This document shows, piece after piece, positions 1-5,142 of a DNA stretch of 5,142 bases. Each line of letters starts with the position of its first letter. Within the stretch, counting starts at the first letter, position 1. Made by a program: the position numbers and the translations under genes. Source of the DNA: Solobacterium sp. (lineage in GTDB: Bacteria > Bacillota_I > Bacilli_A > Erysipelotrichales > Erysipelotrichaceae). The notes under the pieces are model-generated. The model did no database searches, was not told the origin of the DNA, and saw nothing but the letters and a program-made list of their open reading frames with translations. The stretch spans positions 1-5,142 of the forward strand of contig JAFWCP010000270.1 of the NCBI GenBank assembly GCA_017536845.1, given 5' to 3'.

Positions 1-1
1 T

Positions 2-916
2 ATGGACTACGACCAGATTCGGACATTTCTGACCATTGCGTCATACCGCAATATCACGGCAGCCGCCAACCACCTGTATTTATCCCAGTCCACGGTGTCC
101 AACCGCGTCATCGCGCTGGAAGAAGAGCTGGGCGTCAGGCTTTTCATCCGCAACAAAGGCCAGCGCAACCTTGAACTGACTTCCCATGGCAATGCCTTCA
201 TCGCCATTGCCGAACAATGGGCTTCGCTTTACAAGGACACCCAGGCATTAAAAAATACGGCCGATGTCCATCCGCTGACCATCGCCGCTGTAGATGCTGT
301 CAACACATATACCTTTACCGGCCTGTACAATGAAATCATCGACGATCTGCCCAGCCTGAAACTGCGGATCCAGACCCACCATTCCAACGAAATCCACGGC
401 CTGGTGGAAAACCGCAGTGCCGACATCGGCTTTGTCTTCAGCCGTATCCAGTATCCCAGCATCATCTCCCGGCCGGTATTCCGGGAACTGATGTACCTGG
501 TCTGCCAGAAAGACAGCCGGTATTACAACGGCATGCCGTGTGAGGAGCTGGCCATGGAGGATGAAGTCTATCTGAACTGGGGGCCTGACCATGAACAGTG
601 GCATCACCAGTACTGGAGCGATGAACACTATCCTCTGATCACCGTCAACACCGGCAACATGCTGCAGCACTGCCTGCATAAAAAAGACCGCTGGGCCATT
701 GCGCCGATGTCGGTCATCCAGGCCATCAAGGGGGATGACCTGGTGTACTACACGTTAAAAGATTCACCGCCGCCGCGGATCTGTTATGAGCTGACCAGCC
801 GCTATCCGGCCGTTGCCCACATGGAAGGAATTGACCTTTTCAACCGGCATATGTCTGACTACATCCGCCGCAATGCCTTTATCTGTGAGTTTGAAGACTG
901 GATGCTGGAGAAATGA
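2..916 (+). CDS. LysR-family transcriptional regulator
   Basis: A 304-residue protein, the usual LysR length. Residues 1-60 are a classic LysR winged helix-turn-helix: Asp-Gln-Ile-Arg-Thr-Phe near the start, Ala-Ala-Ala-Asn-His-Leu at 20-25, the recognition helix Ser-Gln-Ser-Thr-Val-Ser at 28-33, then Leu-Glu-Glu-Glu-Leu-Gly and Leu-Phe-Ile-Arg around 39-50. A linker helix follows, and a periplasmic-binding-fold effector domain starts near residue 92 (Pro-Leu-Thr-Ile-Ala-Ala-Val). The family binds DNA as dimers or tetramers and responds to a small co-inducer; the ligand here cannot be told. The ATG at position 2 matches the usual family N-terminus, but its ribosome binding site and promoter lie outside the window, so the start is likely rather than proven. 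The gene converges on the preA-like operon and has no shared promoter region with it, so any regulatory link is inference. The segment at residues 190-205 is unusually rich in Trp and His. Confidence 0.93.
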   Translation: MDYDQIRTFLTIASYRNITAAANHLYLSQSTVSNRVIALEEELGVRLFIRNKGQRNLELTSHGNAFIAIAEQWASLYKDTQALKNTADVHPLTIAAVDAVNTYTFTGLYNEIIDDLPSLKLRIQTHHSNEIHGLVENRSADIGFVFSRIQYPSIISRPVFRELMYLVCQKDSRYYNGMPCEELAMEDEVYLNWGPDHEQWHHQYWSDEHYPLITVNTGNMLQHCLHKKDRWAIAPMSVIQAIKGDDLVYYTLKDSPPPRICYELTSRYPAVAHMEGIDLFNRHMSDYIRRNAFICEFEDWMLEK

Positions 917-919
917 CAG

Positions 920-951
920 CGACGGATCCCATAACGGGATCCGTCGTTTTT
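920..951 (+). terminator. Intrinsic terminator of the LysR gene
   Basis: A perfect 11-bp inverted repeat, cgacggatccc paired with gggatccgtcg, around a 5-nt loop (ataac), is followed at once by five T residues on the + strand. It begins 3 nt after the LysR stop codon, the standard place for a rho-independent terminator. The convergent preA-like gene stops at 952, directly against the T-run. Read on the - strand the same hairpin lacks a following T-run, so it would be a weaker terminator in that direction. Confidence 0.92.
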
Positions 952-2451
952 CTATCTGTGAATGCGTTTTGCGGAAGAAGAAACCGCATTGCCGGGACAG
1001 ACCAGCAGGCACAGATGGCAGCCCACGCACCTGCGTCCGTCCAGAACCGGTTTTCGGTCTTTGCCCATGCGGATGGCCTGGTGGCCGCCATCCGAGCACG
1101 AGATCACGCAGCGGCCGCAGCCGATGCACTTTTCCTTATCAAAGACCGGAAACAGCACGGTATCTCTTTCCAGGGCGTCGGTCGTCATGCTTAAGCTGTC
1201 AAGGCCGGACCCTATGGCTTCCCTGACATTGGCATAGCCCTTTTCCGCCAGGTACAGGTTCATCCCTTCTTTCAGATCATTGATGATCCGATAGCCATAC
1301 TGCATCACCGCGGTTGTGACCTGGACGCTGGAAGCACCCAGCAGGATGAATTCCATGGCTTCGCGCCATGTTTCCACCCCACCCATGCCGGAGATGTGCA
1401 TCCCCTGCAGGGTGGGATTCTGGCCCAGTTCGGCCACAAAGCGCAGGGCAATGGGTTTGACGGCATTGCCGCTGTAGCCGCCCACTGCCGAGCGGCCGTG
1501 AACAGACGGGGAAGAGATGTAGGTATGCAGGTTGACATCGGTGACGGATTTGATCGTGTTGATGGCTGAAATGCCGTCAGCCCCGCCCCGCAGGGCAGCT
1601 TCCGCCGCCGGGCTCATGGCAGCGACATTGGGCGTCAGCTTGGTCAGCACGGGTATCGAGCAGCCGCGTTTTGCGGCAGCGGTAAAGCGTTCCACCAGTT
1701 CCGGCACCTGGCCGATGTCAGAACCCAGCCCCCCTTCCATCATATTCGGGCAGGAGAAATTCAGCTCAACGGCATCGGCGCCGTTTTCTTCACACAGCCT
1801 TGCCAGCGTGCCCCACTCTTCTTCGTCCCGTCCCATGATCGAAGCCAGGATGAATTTCTTCGGGTAGTTCTCCTTCAGCTTCCGGAAGACGGCCATGTTC
1901 TCAGCCACGCTGTGGTCGGAAAGCTGTTCGATATTCTTAAAGCCGATGATGGTGCCGTCTCCGCCTTTAAGAGCGGAAAAGCGCGGTGAAGCTTCATGGA
2001 TATCCAGCGAGCAGATCGTCTTGAAGCAGATGCCGGCCCAGCCGGCTTCAAACGCCCTGGCGCACATGTCATAGGTGCTGGCCACGACGGAGGAAGAAAG
2101 CAGGAACGGGTTTTCCAGCTCCTTGCCGCAGATGTCACAGCGCAGCCTTTCCTCATCCGTGGGAAGCGGTGTTTCCGCCTGCGGCTTCACCGTATCATGC
2201 AGTTTTGTGATCAGCTGTCTGATTTCCACTTTTCCAGGCCGTACACAGGCCTTTTCACAAGGAGCGTCACAGCCCCGGCATGCATTTTCATCAGGAAGCT
2301 TCAAGGCCGCTCCCTGTTCGTTTTCAAACCAGATGCTGCATAGAAGGTCAGATGGCTGCAGTGACGGACAGGCCTTGGAACATGGCGCATCCAGGCAGAG
2401 CGCACAACCGGTCATTTCCGTTCTTCTGATCAGCGGTTCGTTCTGTATCAT
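952..2451 (-). CDS. preA: PreA-like dihydropyrimidine dehydrogenase subunit with extra N-terminal Fe-S domain
   Basis: A 499-residue cytoplasmic oxidoreductase with three parts. Residues 16-69 hold two cysteine groups (16, 19, 24, 28 and 58, 61, 65, 69) resembling domain I of dihydropyrimidine dehydrogenase and the N-terminus of PreT. Residues about 105-420 are a dihydroorotate-dehydrogenase-like FMN TIM barrel with Asn-Phe-Ser-Cys-Pro (Cys234 at the catalytic cysteine position), a Gly-Leu-Gly-Ser-Asp-Ile-Gly-Gln stretch, Ile-Asn-Thr-Ile, Gly-Gly-Tyr-Ser-Gly and Gly-Met-Gly-Gly-Val-Glu-Thr-Trp, all PreA hallmarks. Residues 442-452 and 475-485 are two CxxCxxCxxxC ferredoxin motifs. PreA with PreT reduces uracil and thymine using NADH. 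E. coli PreA is about 411 residues, so the N-terminal roughly 90 residues are extra, and no FAD/NAD(P)H-binding domain or separate preT is present here. The start at 2451 is chosen because GGGAGG lies 7 nt upstream; an in-frame ATG at 2481, overlapping the previous stop as ATGA, lacks a well-placed site. The family is firm; the pyrimidine substrate is inferred. Confidence 0.9.
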   Translation of the reverse strand: MIQNEPLIRRTEMTGCALCLDAPCSKACPSLQPSDLLCSIWFENEQGAALKLPDENACRGCDAPCEKACVRPGKVEIRQLITKLHDTVKPQAETPLPTDEERLRCDICGKELENPFLLSSSVVASTYDMCARAFEAGWAGICFKTICSLDIHEASPRFSALKGGDGTIIGFKNIEQLSDHSVAENMAVFRKLKENYPKKFILASIMGRDEEEWGTLARLCEENGADAVELNFSCPNMMEGGLGSDIGQVPELVERFTAAAKRGCSIPVLTKLTPNVAAMSPAAEAALRGGADGISAINTIKSVTDVNLHTYISSPSVHGRSAVGGYSGNAVKPIALRFVAELGQNPTLQGMHISGMGGVETWREAMEFILLGASSVQVTTAVMQYGYRIINDLKEGMNLYLAEKGYANVREAIGSGLDSLSMTTDALERDTVLFPVFDKEKCIGCGRCVISCSDGGHQAIRMGKDRKPVLDGRRCVGCHLCLLVCPGNAVSSSAKRIHR

Positions 2452-2458
2452 TGTGTGT

Positions 2459-2464
2459 CCTCCC
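2459..2464 (-). promoter_or_regulatory. Ribosome binding site deciding the preA-like start
   Basis: GGGAGG on the - strand ends 7 nt before the ATG at 2449-2451, an ideal spacing. It lies downstream of the alternative ATG at 2479-2481, so it supports the shorter 499-residue product over the 509-residue one. The extra ten residues of the longer form are mostly Pro and Gly and add no recognisable domain. Confidence 0.8.
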
Positions 2465-2477
2465 GGACCGGGCGGCT

Positions 2478-3944
2478 TCATTCCGCCTGGTCAATATAGT
2501 AATAAATGTATCGGTCAGCCAGCTCATCCATCCTTCCGGAGACGACCTGGGCATGCAGGAACAGGTTCACATAGGCAAGCAGGTCCTCACTGCCTCTGGG
2601 CATCAGGAAGCCAAGCTGGCCGCTGGTGAACGGCTTGTAGATCAGCGGGGCTGCCAGCCGGCTGTCCTGGCCGACATAATAGGCAGCTTCCATGATCTCC
2701 GTGATCATGACATCTGCCTCCCCTTCGGCAATCTTTGCCGGGATGTCCTGGTTGACATCGTGGATGATCAAAGCGGCATCGGGCAGATTCTCTTCTGCGA
2801 ACTTTTCATTCAGGCCGCCGGGATTGACCATCACCCTGACTTCCGGCCGGTTCAGATCTTCCAGGCTCCTGTATCTGTCCGCGTCCTCCCGGCGCACCAG
2901 GATGGTCTTGCCGTTGGCCAGATACCCGTCGCTCATCAGCGCCTGTTCCTTTCTTGCGTCGGTGACGGTGATGCCGCAGACAGCCAGGTCGAACTTCCCG
3001 GCCAGGGTATCTTCCATTAACGTCGGCCAGCTGGTCGGCACATATTCCAGCCTGACGCCAAGGGTTTCGGCAAGATCTTCCGCCAGGGCGGCGTCAAAGC
3101 CGACATATTCCCCGGATGCCGGGTCCAGATAAGACATCGGGTTGTAGTCGCCGGTGGTTCCCACCAGCAGTGTTCCCCTCTGCATGACGGCTTCGAGGCC
3201 GGTTTTCACGGACGGTTTCCATTTCTCTGCCAGTTCCGGGTCAATGGTTTCAAGCGGGGCAATCACCACCGTGCAGTCTTCTTTCACTTGTTTCATCACC
3301 GTAAGCATCTGATCCCTGGGAATGGCAACACAGCCGCCGGTCTGCGGTTTCATGGCACCGAAGCAATGCAGGAAGATGGCAGAGCCAAGGCCTGGCGTGC
3401 CTTCTTCGTTATAACTGATGTTCAGGCCGTATTGATATTCATATGCATAGTCCGCCAGGTGCTCGCTGTCATCCAGGTTCAGATCAGGATACTCCTTCAG
3501 GCTGACCATCTGGTTGTAGTGATAGCCTTCTCTGACATCGCCTGACCAGTAATCATCTTCCGTAACCTGGTGATAGCTTCTGGCACAGCCGGGGTCTTCC
3601 GCAATGCCGAAGGCTTCCGTAAACCGGAAGGTGCCGACCGGTGTTTTCCCGTCACCCTCCTTTTCCTTCCCCAGCCCGTTTTTCCCGATGAAGCCGGGCG
3701 TTGACATGATTTCCTGCCAGCCATCGGCAGTCTTTTCATGCATGGAAATGTATGCCGTTGTCGGGCCGACCCCGGCCACGACAAACAGTTGGGAAGCTTT
3801 TTCCGCTTCCGGCAGCTTTGCCACCCAGGCCGGGGAAGCAGTTCTTCCTGCCGGTGCTTCCTCACTCATCGCTGCGCCGGCTTCCGGATTGTGGCAGCCG
3901 GCCATGACAAGCACGGCTGCCAGCAGGATCTTTCTTACATTCAT
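2478..3944 (-). CDS. Lipoprotein: L,D-transpeptidase (YkuD) domain fused to PheC-like/substrate-binding domain
   Basis: A 488-residue exported protein. Residues 1-17 form a lipoprotein signal: Lys/Arg, a hydrophobic core, then Met-Ala-Gly-Cys with Cys17 as the probable lipidated residue. Residues about 50-230 are a YkuD-type L,D-transpeptidase domain of the COG3786 style, with Gly-Asp-Gly-Lys-Thr-Pro-Val-Gly-Thr-Phe (97-106), His193, and Thr-Gly-Gly-Cys-Val-Ala-Ile-Pro (202-209) carrying the catalytic Cys205. Such domains form or exchange 3-3 cross-links in peptidoglycan. Residues about 250-483 are a bacterial family-3 solute-binding fold that most resembles cyclohexadienyl dehydratase (PheC): Thr-Thr-Gly-Asp-Tyr (263-267), Pro-Thr-Ser-Trp-Pro-Thr-Leu (303-309), Gly-Ile-Thr-Val-Thr (324-328), Asn-Pro-Gly-Gly (374-377), Glu419. 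Whether this half is an enzyme or a binding/sensor module is open. No ABC transporter genes are nearby. It sits second in the operon, 31 nt after the CPBP gene. The start at 3944 has GGAGGG 8 nt upstream; a longer reading to 3989 would precede that site and obscure the signal peptide. Confidence 0.87.
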   Translation of the reverse strand: MNVRKILLAAVLVMAGCHNPEAGAAMSEEAPAGRTASPAWVAKLPEAEKASQLFVVAGVGPTTAYISMHEKTADGWQEIMSTPGFIGKNGLGKEKEGDGKTPVGTFRFTEAFGIAEDPGCARSYHQVTEDDYWSGDVREGYHYNQMVSLKEYPDLNLDDSEHLADYAYEYQYGLNISYNEEGTPGLGSAIFLHCFGAMKPQTGGCVAIPRDQMLTVMKQVKEDCTVVIAPLETIDPELAEKWKPSVKTGLEAVMQRGTLLVGTTGDYNPMSYLDPASGEYVGFDAALAEDLAETLGVRLEYVPTSWPTLMEDTLAGKFDLAVCGITVTDARKEQALMSDGYLANGKTILVRREDADRYRSLEDLNRPEVRVMVNPGGLNEKFAEENLPDAALIIHDVNQDIPAKIAEGEADVMITEIMEAAYYVGQDSRLAAPLIYKPFTSGQLGFLMPRGSEDLLAYVNLFLHAQVVSGRMDELADRYIYYYIDQAE

Positions 3945-3952
3945 TTTCTTTT

Positions 3953-3958
3953 CCCTCC
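3953..3958 (-). promoter_or_regulatory. Ribosome binding site deciding the lipoprotein start
   Basis: GGAGGG on the - strand lies 8 nt before the ATG at 3942-3944. It places the start directly at Met-Asn-Val-Arg-Lys, giving a compact signal peptide. An upstream in-frame start at 3989 would lie inside the preceding CPBP gene and add 15 polar residues in front of the signal, so it is disfavoured. Confidence 0.82.
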
Positions 3959-3975
3959 ATGACTGATTTCCTGAT

Positions 3976-4635
3976 TCAGAGCATTTCAAAGATCAACAGT
4001 GCACCGATCAGGTTGATGGCGGTGTTGGCAGCCGCATGGGGCAGCCAGGAGCCGATGATGCTTCGTTCCGACAGCCATTGCAGGAACAGGCCGACACCCG
4101 CCAGGCCGATGATGCATAACGCAAAGACAAGGGGATTGAACCAGGTGGCGACAATCCCGATATGGTATACGGCAAACAGGAAGGCACTGACCAGAGCTCC
4201 TGTTTTCCGATCCATCATGAGCTGAAAGACAAAGCCGCGGAAGAACGCTTCCTCAAGAAACGAGTTGACGACAATGATATAGGCAAAGACAAACAGACAG
4301 TTTTCCCGGGTAAGTTTTTCCTTAGCCATCAGGGAACTGCGGATTGCCGGCAGGTCAAGCTGGTTTTTCAGAAGGGCAAAGGCTGCAAAGATGCCGAGAA
4401 AACACACCGCTGCGGCAATGGCCGGCCGTTTCATCTCCTTTGTCCTGTGCAGGCGGATAACATCCTCTAGCTTTCGATGGCTGATCAAGGCATACAATAC
4501 GACTGTCCCCATCCAGCAGCCTGCCTTGACAAGGCTTTTAACAGCATAGGAGGGTCTGATCACCTCTTCCGTAGCGGCCACAATGACACAGGCACATACT
4601 GCCAGGGCCAGGCCTGCCGCCTCATTGCGCTTCAC
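3976..4635 (-). CDS. CPBP family (CAAX/Abi-like) intramembrane metalloprotease
   Basis: A 219-residue, highly hydrophobic protein with several predicted membrane segments (about 7-22, 38-52, 72-90, 113-127, 146-163, 168-186, 200-218). It carries the CPBP signature: motif 1 Glu128-Glu129-Ala-Phe-Phe-Arg133 (EExxxR), motif 2 Phe154-x-x-x-His158, and the last motif His200-x-x-x-Asn204. These residues form the metal-dependent active site in eukaryotic Rce1-type proteases. Bacterial members are linked to bacteriocin immunity, processing of membrane peptides or scaffolding, and the specific substrate here is unknown. All key residues are present, so it should be catalytically competent. The start is GTG at 4633-4635, supported by GGGAGG 5 nt upstream; the nearby ATG just inside is out of frame. 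It is the first gene of the probable three-gene operon. Confidence 0.9.
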   Translation of the reverse strand: MKRNEAAGLALAVCACVIVAATEEVIRPSYAVKSLVKAGCWMGTVVLYALISHRKLEDVIRLHRTKEMKRPAIAAAVCFLGIFAAFALLKNQLDLPAIRSSLMAKEKLTRENCLFVFAYIIVVNSFLEEAFFRGFVFQLMMDRKTGALVSAFLFAVYHIGIVATWFNPLVFALCIIGLAGVGLFLQWLSERSIIGSWLPHAAANTAINLIGALLIFEML

Positions 4636-4640
4636 AGCCG

Positions 4641-4646
4641 CCTCCC
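4641..4646 (-). promoter_or_regulatory. Ribosome binding site supporting the GTG start of the CPBP gene
   Basis: GGGAGG on the - strand lies 5 nt upstream of GTG at 4633-4635. It decides in favour of a GTG initiation codon, since no in-frame ATG has a comparable site. Confidence 0.78.
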
Positions 4647-4715
4647 TGCCATACCATATTCCATATTCTTTATATTCATATCTTTCTTTCCCGGATCACT
4701 CCGTCTTCAGATTCA

Positions 4716-4744
4716 AGTATACACGATTTTGCGGCTGAAAAAGA
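4716..4744 (-). promoter_or_regulatory. Possible promoter of the CPBP-lipoprotein-preA operon
   Basis: On the - strand a good -10 hexamer, TATACT (4716-4721), lies about 80 nt before the CPBP start codon. The best -35 at a 17-nt spacing (4739-4744, TCTTTT) is a poor match to TTGACA, so the site is tentative. The surrounding non-coding stretch 4636-4785 is AT-richer than the genes and holds no convincing ORF; it is the only gap upstream of the operon and the natural place for its promoter. Confidence 0.35.
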
Positions 4745-4785
4745 GGCTCTGAATCAGAAATTCACGATGAACCTGCCGAAAACAT

Positions 4786-4827
4786 GGAAAAGACAGAAAG
4801 CGGCCCGGAGGTTTCCCCCCGGACCGC
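4786..4827 (-). terminator. Intrinsic terminator of the cell-wall-binding repeat gene
   Basis: Read on the - strand, a 12-bp GC-rich stem (4816-4827 with 4800-4811, including two G-U wobbles) closes on a GAAA tetraloop and is followed by the T-rich tract TTTCTGTCTTTT. It lies about 35 nt after the stop codon of the repeat protein gene at 4863. It separates that gene from the CPBP operon, which argues that the operon has its own promoter. Confidence 0.82.
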
Positions 4828-4862
4828 AAATCATTGAGGATAAGCTATGATCTTGTTTCCTC

Positions 4863-5142
4863 TTATTTCATGATGCCGGTAAGCTCATCGAATGTGTATG
4901 TCTTGCCGTTGATAACGTGAGTGCCCTTAAGCATTGCGCCGGTGATCAGGTCATAGTAGTATACGCCGTTGTCGTTTGCATACCAGCCCTTGACCATCTG
5001 CCCGTACTTGTCATAACGCACCCACTTGCCTTCCGGGTTCGCGCCTGTTTCAAGGTCTTCCTGCATGATGTAAGGCATCCAGACTTCCTTGTCCACTGCT
5101 GCCGCGCCGCCATAGCACGCATCCAGCCAGTACCACGCGTCA
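4863..5142 (-). CDS. Cell-wall-binding repeat protein, C-terminal part (5' end beyond the window)
   Basis: The last 92 or so codons of a larger gene; the frame stays open to the window edge at 5142, so the GTG at 5094-5096 is an internal Val codon rather than a start. The visible protein begins Asp-Ala-Trp-Tyr-Trp-Leu-Asp-Ala and continues into aromatic/Gly repeats: Gly-Lys-Trp-Val-Arg-Tyr-Asp, Met-Val-Lys-Gly-Trp-Tyr, Gly-Val-Tyr-Tyr-Tyr-Asp, Ile-Thr-Gly-Ala-Met-Leu-Lys-Gly-Thr. These resemble choline-binding/glucan-binding type repeats that attach secreted enzymes or adhesins to the wall. The catalytic or functional N-terminal part is not visible, so the role of the full protein is unknown. 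It has its own terminator and is probably transcribed separately from the downstream operon. Confidence 0.82.
   Translation of the reverse strand, partial: DAWYWLDACYGGAAAVDKEVWMPYIMQEDLETGANPEGKWVRYDKYGQMVKGWYANDNGVYYYDLITGAMLKGTHVINGKTYTFDELTGIMK
4866..5030 (-). repeat. Tandem cell-wall-binding repeats at the protein C-terminus
   Basis: About 55 residues made of degenerate units of roughly 20 residues, each with a Tyr/Trp-rich strand followed by Asp, a short turn, Thr-Gly or Tyr-Gly, Met, and Lys-Gly. Units start near 5030 (Gly-Lys-Trp-Val-Arg-Tyr-Asp), 4967 (Gly-Val-Tyr-Tyr-Tyr-Asp) and 4907 (Gly-Lys-Thr-Tyr-Thr-Phe-Asp). The last unit is cut short, ending Thr-Gly-Ile-Met-Lys, a common ending for this class of protein. 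The DNA is not an exact repeat; similarity is at the protein level. Confidence 0.7.

Noticed and set aside
248..679. - strand open frame of 143 codons inside the LysR gene
   Set aside because: Antisense to a convincing LysR protein; no family resemblance and no ribosome binding site that stands out.
2075..3020. Long + strand open frames opposite the preA-like and lipoprotein genes (up to about 189 codons)
   Set aside because: They lie antisense to genes with clear domain motifs, lack recognisable domains, and arise from the codon bias of the real genes.
2478..3944. Reading the lipoprotein as a plain ABC-transporter amino-acid-binding protein
   Set aside because: The N-terminal half has a full YkuD active-site pattern, and no permease or ATPase gene is adjacent.
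4477..4752. + strand open frame of 91 codons running from the CPBP gene into the intergenic gap
   Set aside because: Mostly antisense to the CPBP gene, with no domain; its intergenic part looks like ordinary AT-rich leader sequence.
3971..4757. A 12-nt inverted repeat (ctgattcagagc at 3971-3982 and its complement at 4746-4757) flanking the CPBP gene
   Set aside because: A 12-nt match in a window this size is near what chance gives; there is no transposase, target duplication or longer similarity to suggest a mobile unit.
4636..4785. A riboswitch or T-box leader upstream of the CPBP operon
   Set aside because: The region is short and AT-rich, and I could find no conserved stem arrangement or specifier-type motif by eye.

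Overview
The window looks like a chromosomal segment from an anaerobic, moderately GC-rich, probably gut-associated member of the Bacillota. The pointers are strong GGAGG-type ribosome binding sites, a lipoprotein signal, a CPBP-family membrane protease, and a C-terminal run of aromatic/glycine cell-wall-binding repeats. That style of repeat is common in Erysipelotrichia-like and related Firmicutes, but the genus cannot be fixed from this sequence. No RNA genes, mobile elements or CRISPR arrays are visible.

Layout. On the + strand, positions 2-916 hold a LysR-type regulator, closed by a very strong intrinsic terminator at 920-951. The other genes are on the - strand and converge on it. Read in transcription order they are: the 3' end of a cell-wall-binding repeat protein (4863-5142, 5' end outside the window) with its terminator (4786-4827); a gap of about 230 bp with a possible promoter; then three tightly spaced genes. 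These are a CPBP intramembrane protease-like protein (3976-4635, GTG start), a lipoprotein fusing a YkuD-type L,D-transpeptidase domain to a cyclohexadienyl-dehydratase-like/substrate-binding domain (2478-3944), and a PreA-like flavin/iron-sulfur oxidoreductase with an extra N-terminal iron-sulfur domain (952-2451). The intergenic gaps in this trio are 31 and 26 nt, each gene has its own strong ribosome binding site, and I see no terminator between them, so an operon is likely.

How they may work together. The lipoprotein and the repeat protein act at the cell surface, the CPBP protein in the membrane, and the PreA-like protein in the cytoplasm. A shared pathway is not obvious. The two most unusual items are architectures. 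One is the L,D-transpeptidase plus PheC-like fusion. The other is the PreA-like protein, which carries domain I of dihydropyrimidine dehydrogenase (normally in PreT) joined directly to the FMN and ferredoxin domains, without the FAD and NAD(P)H domains. The convergent LysR gene may or may not regulate the operon; its own upstream region lies outside the window.
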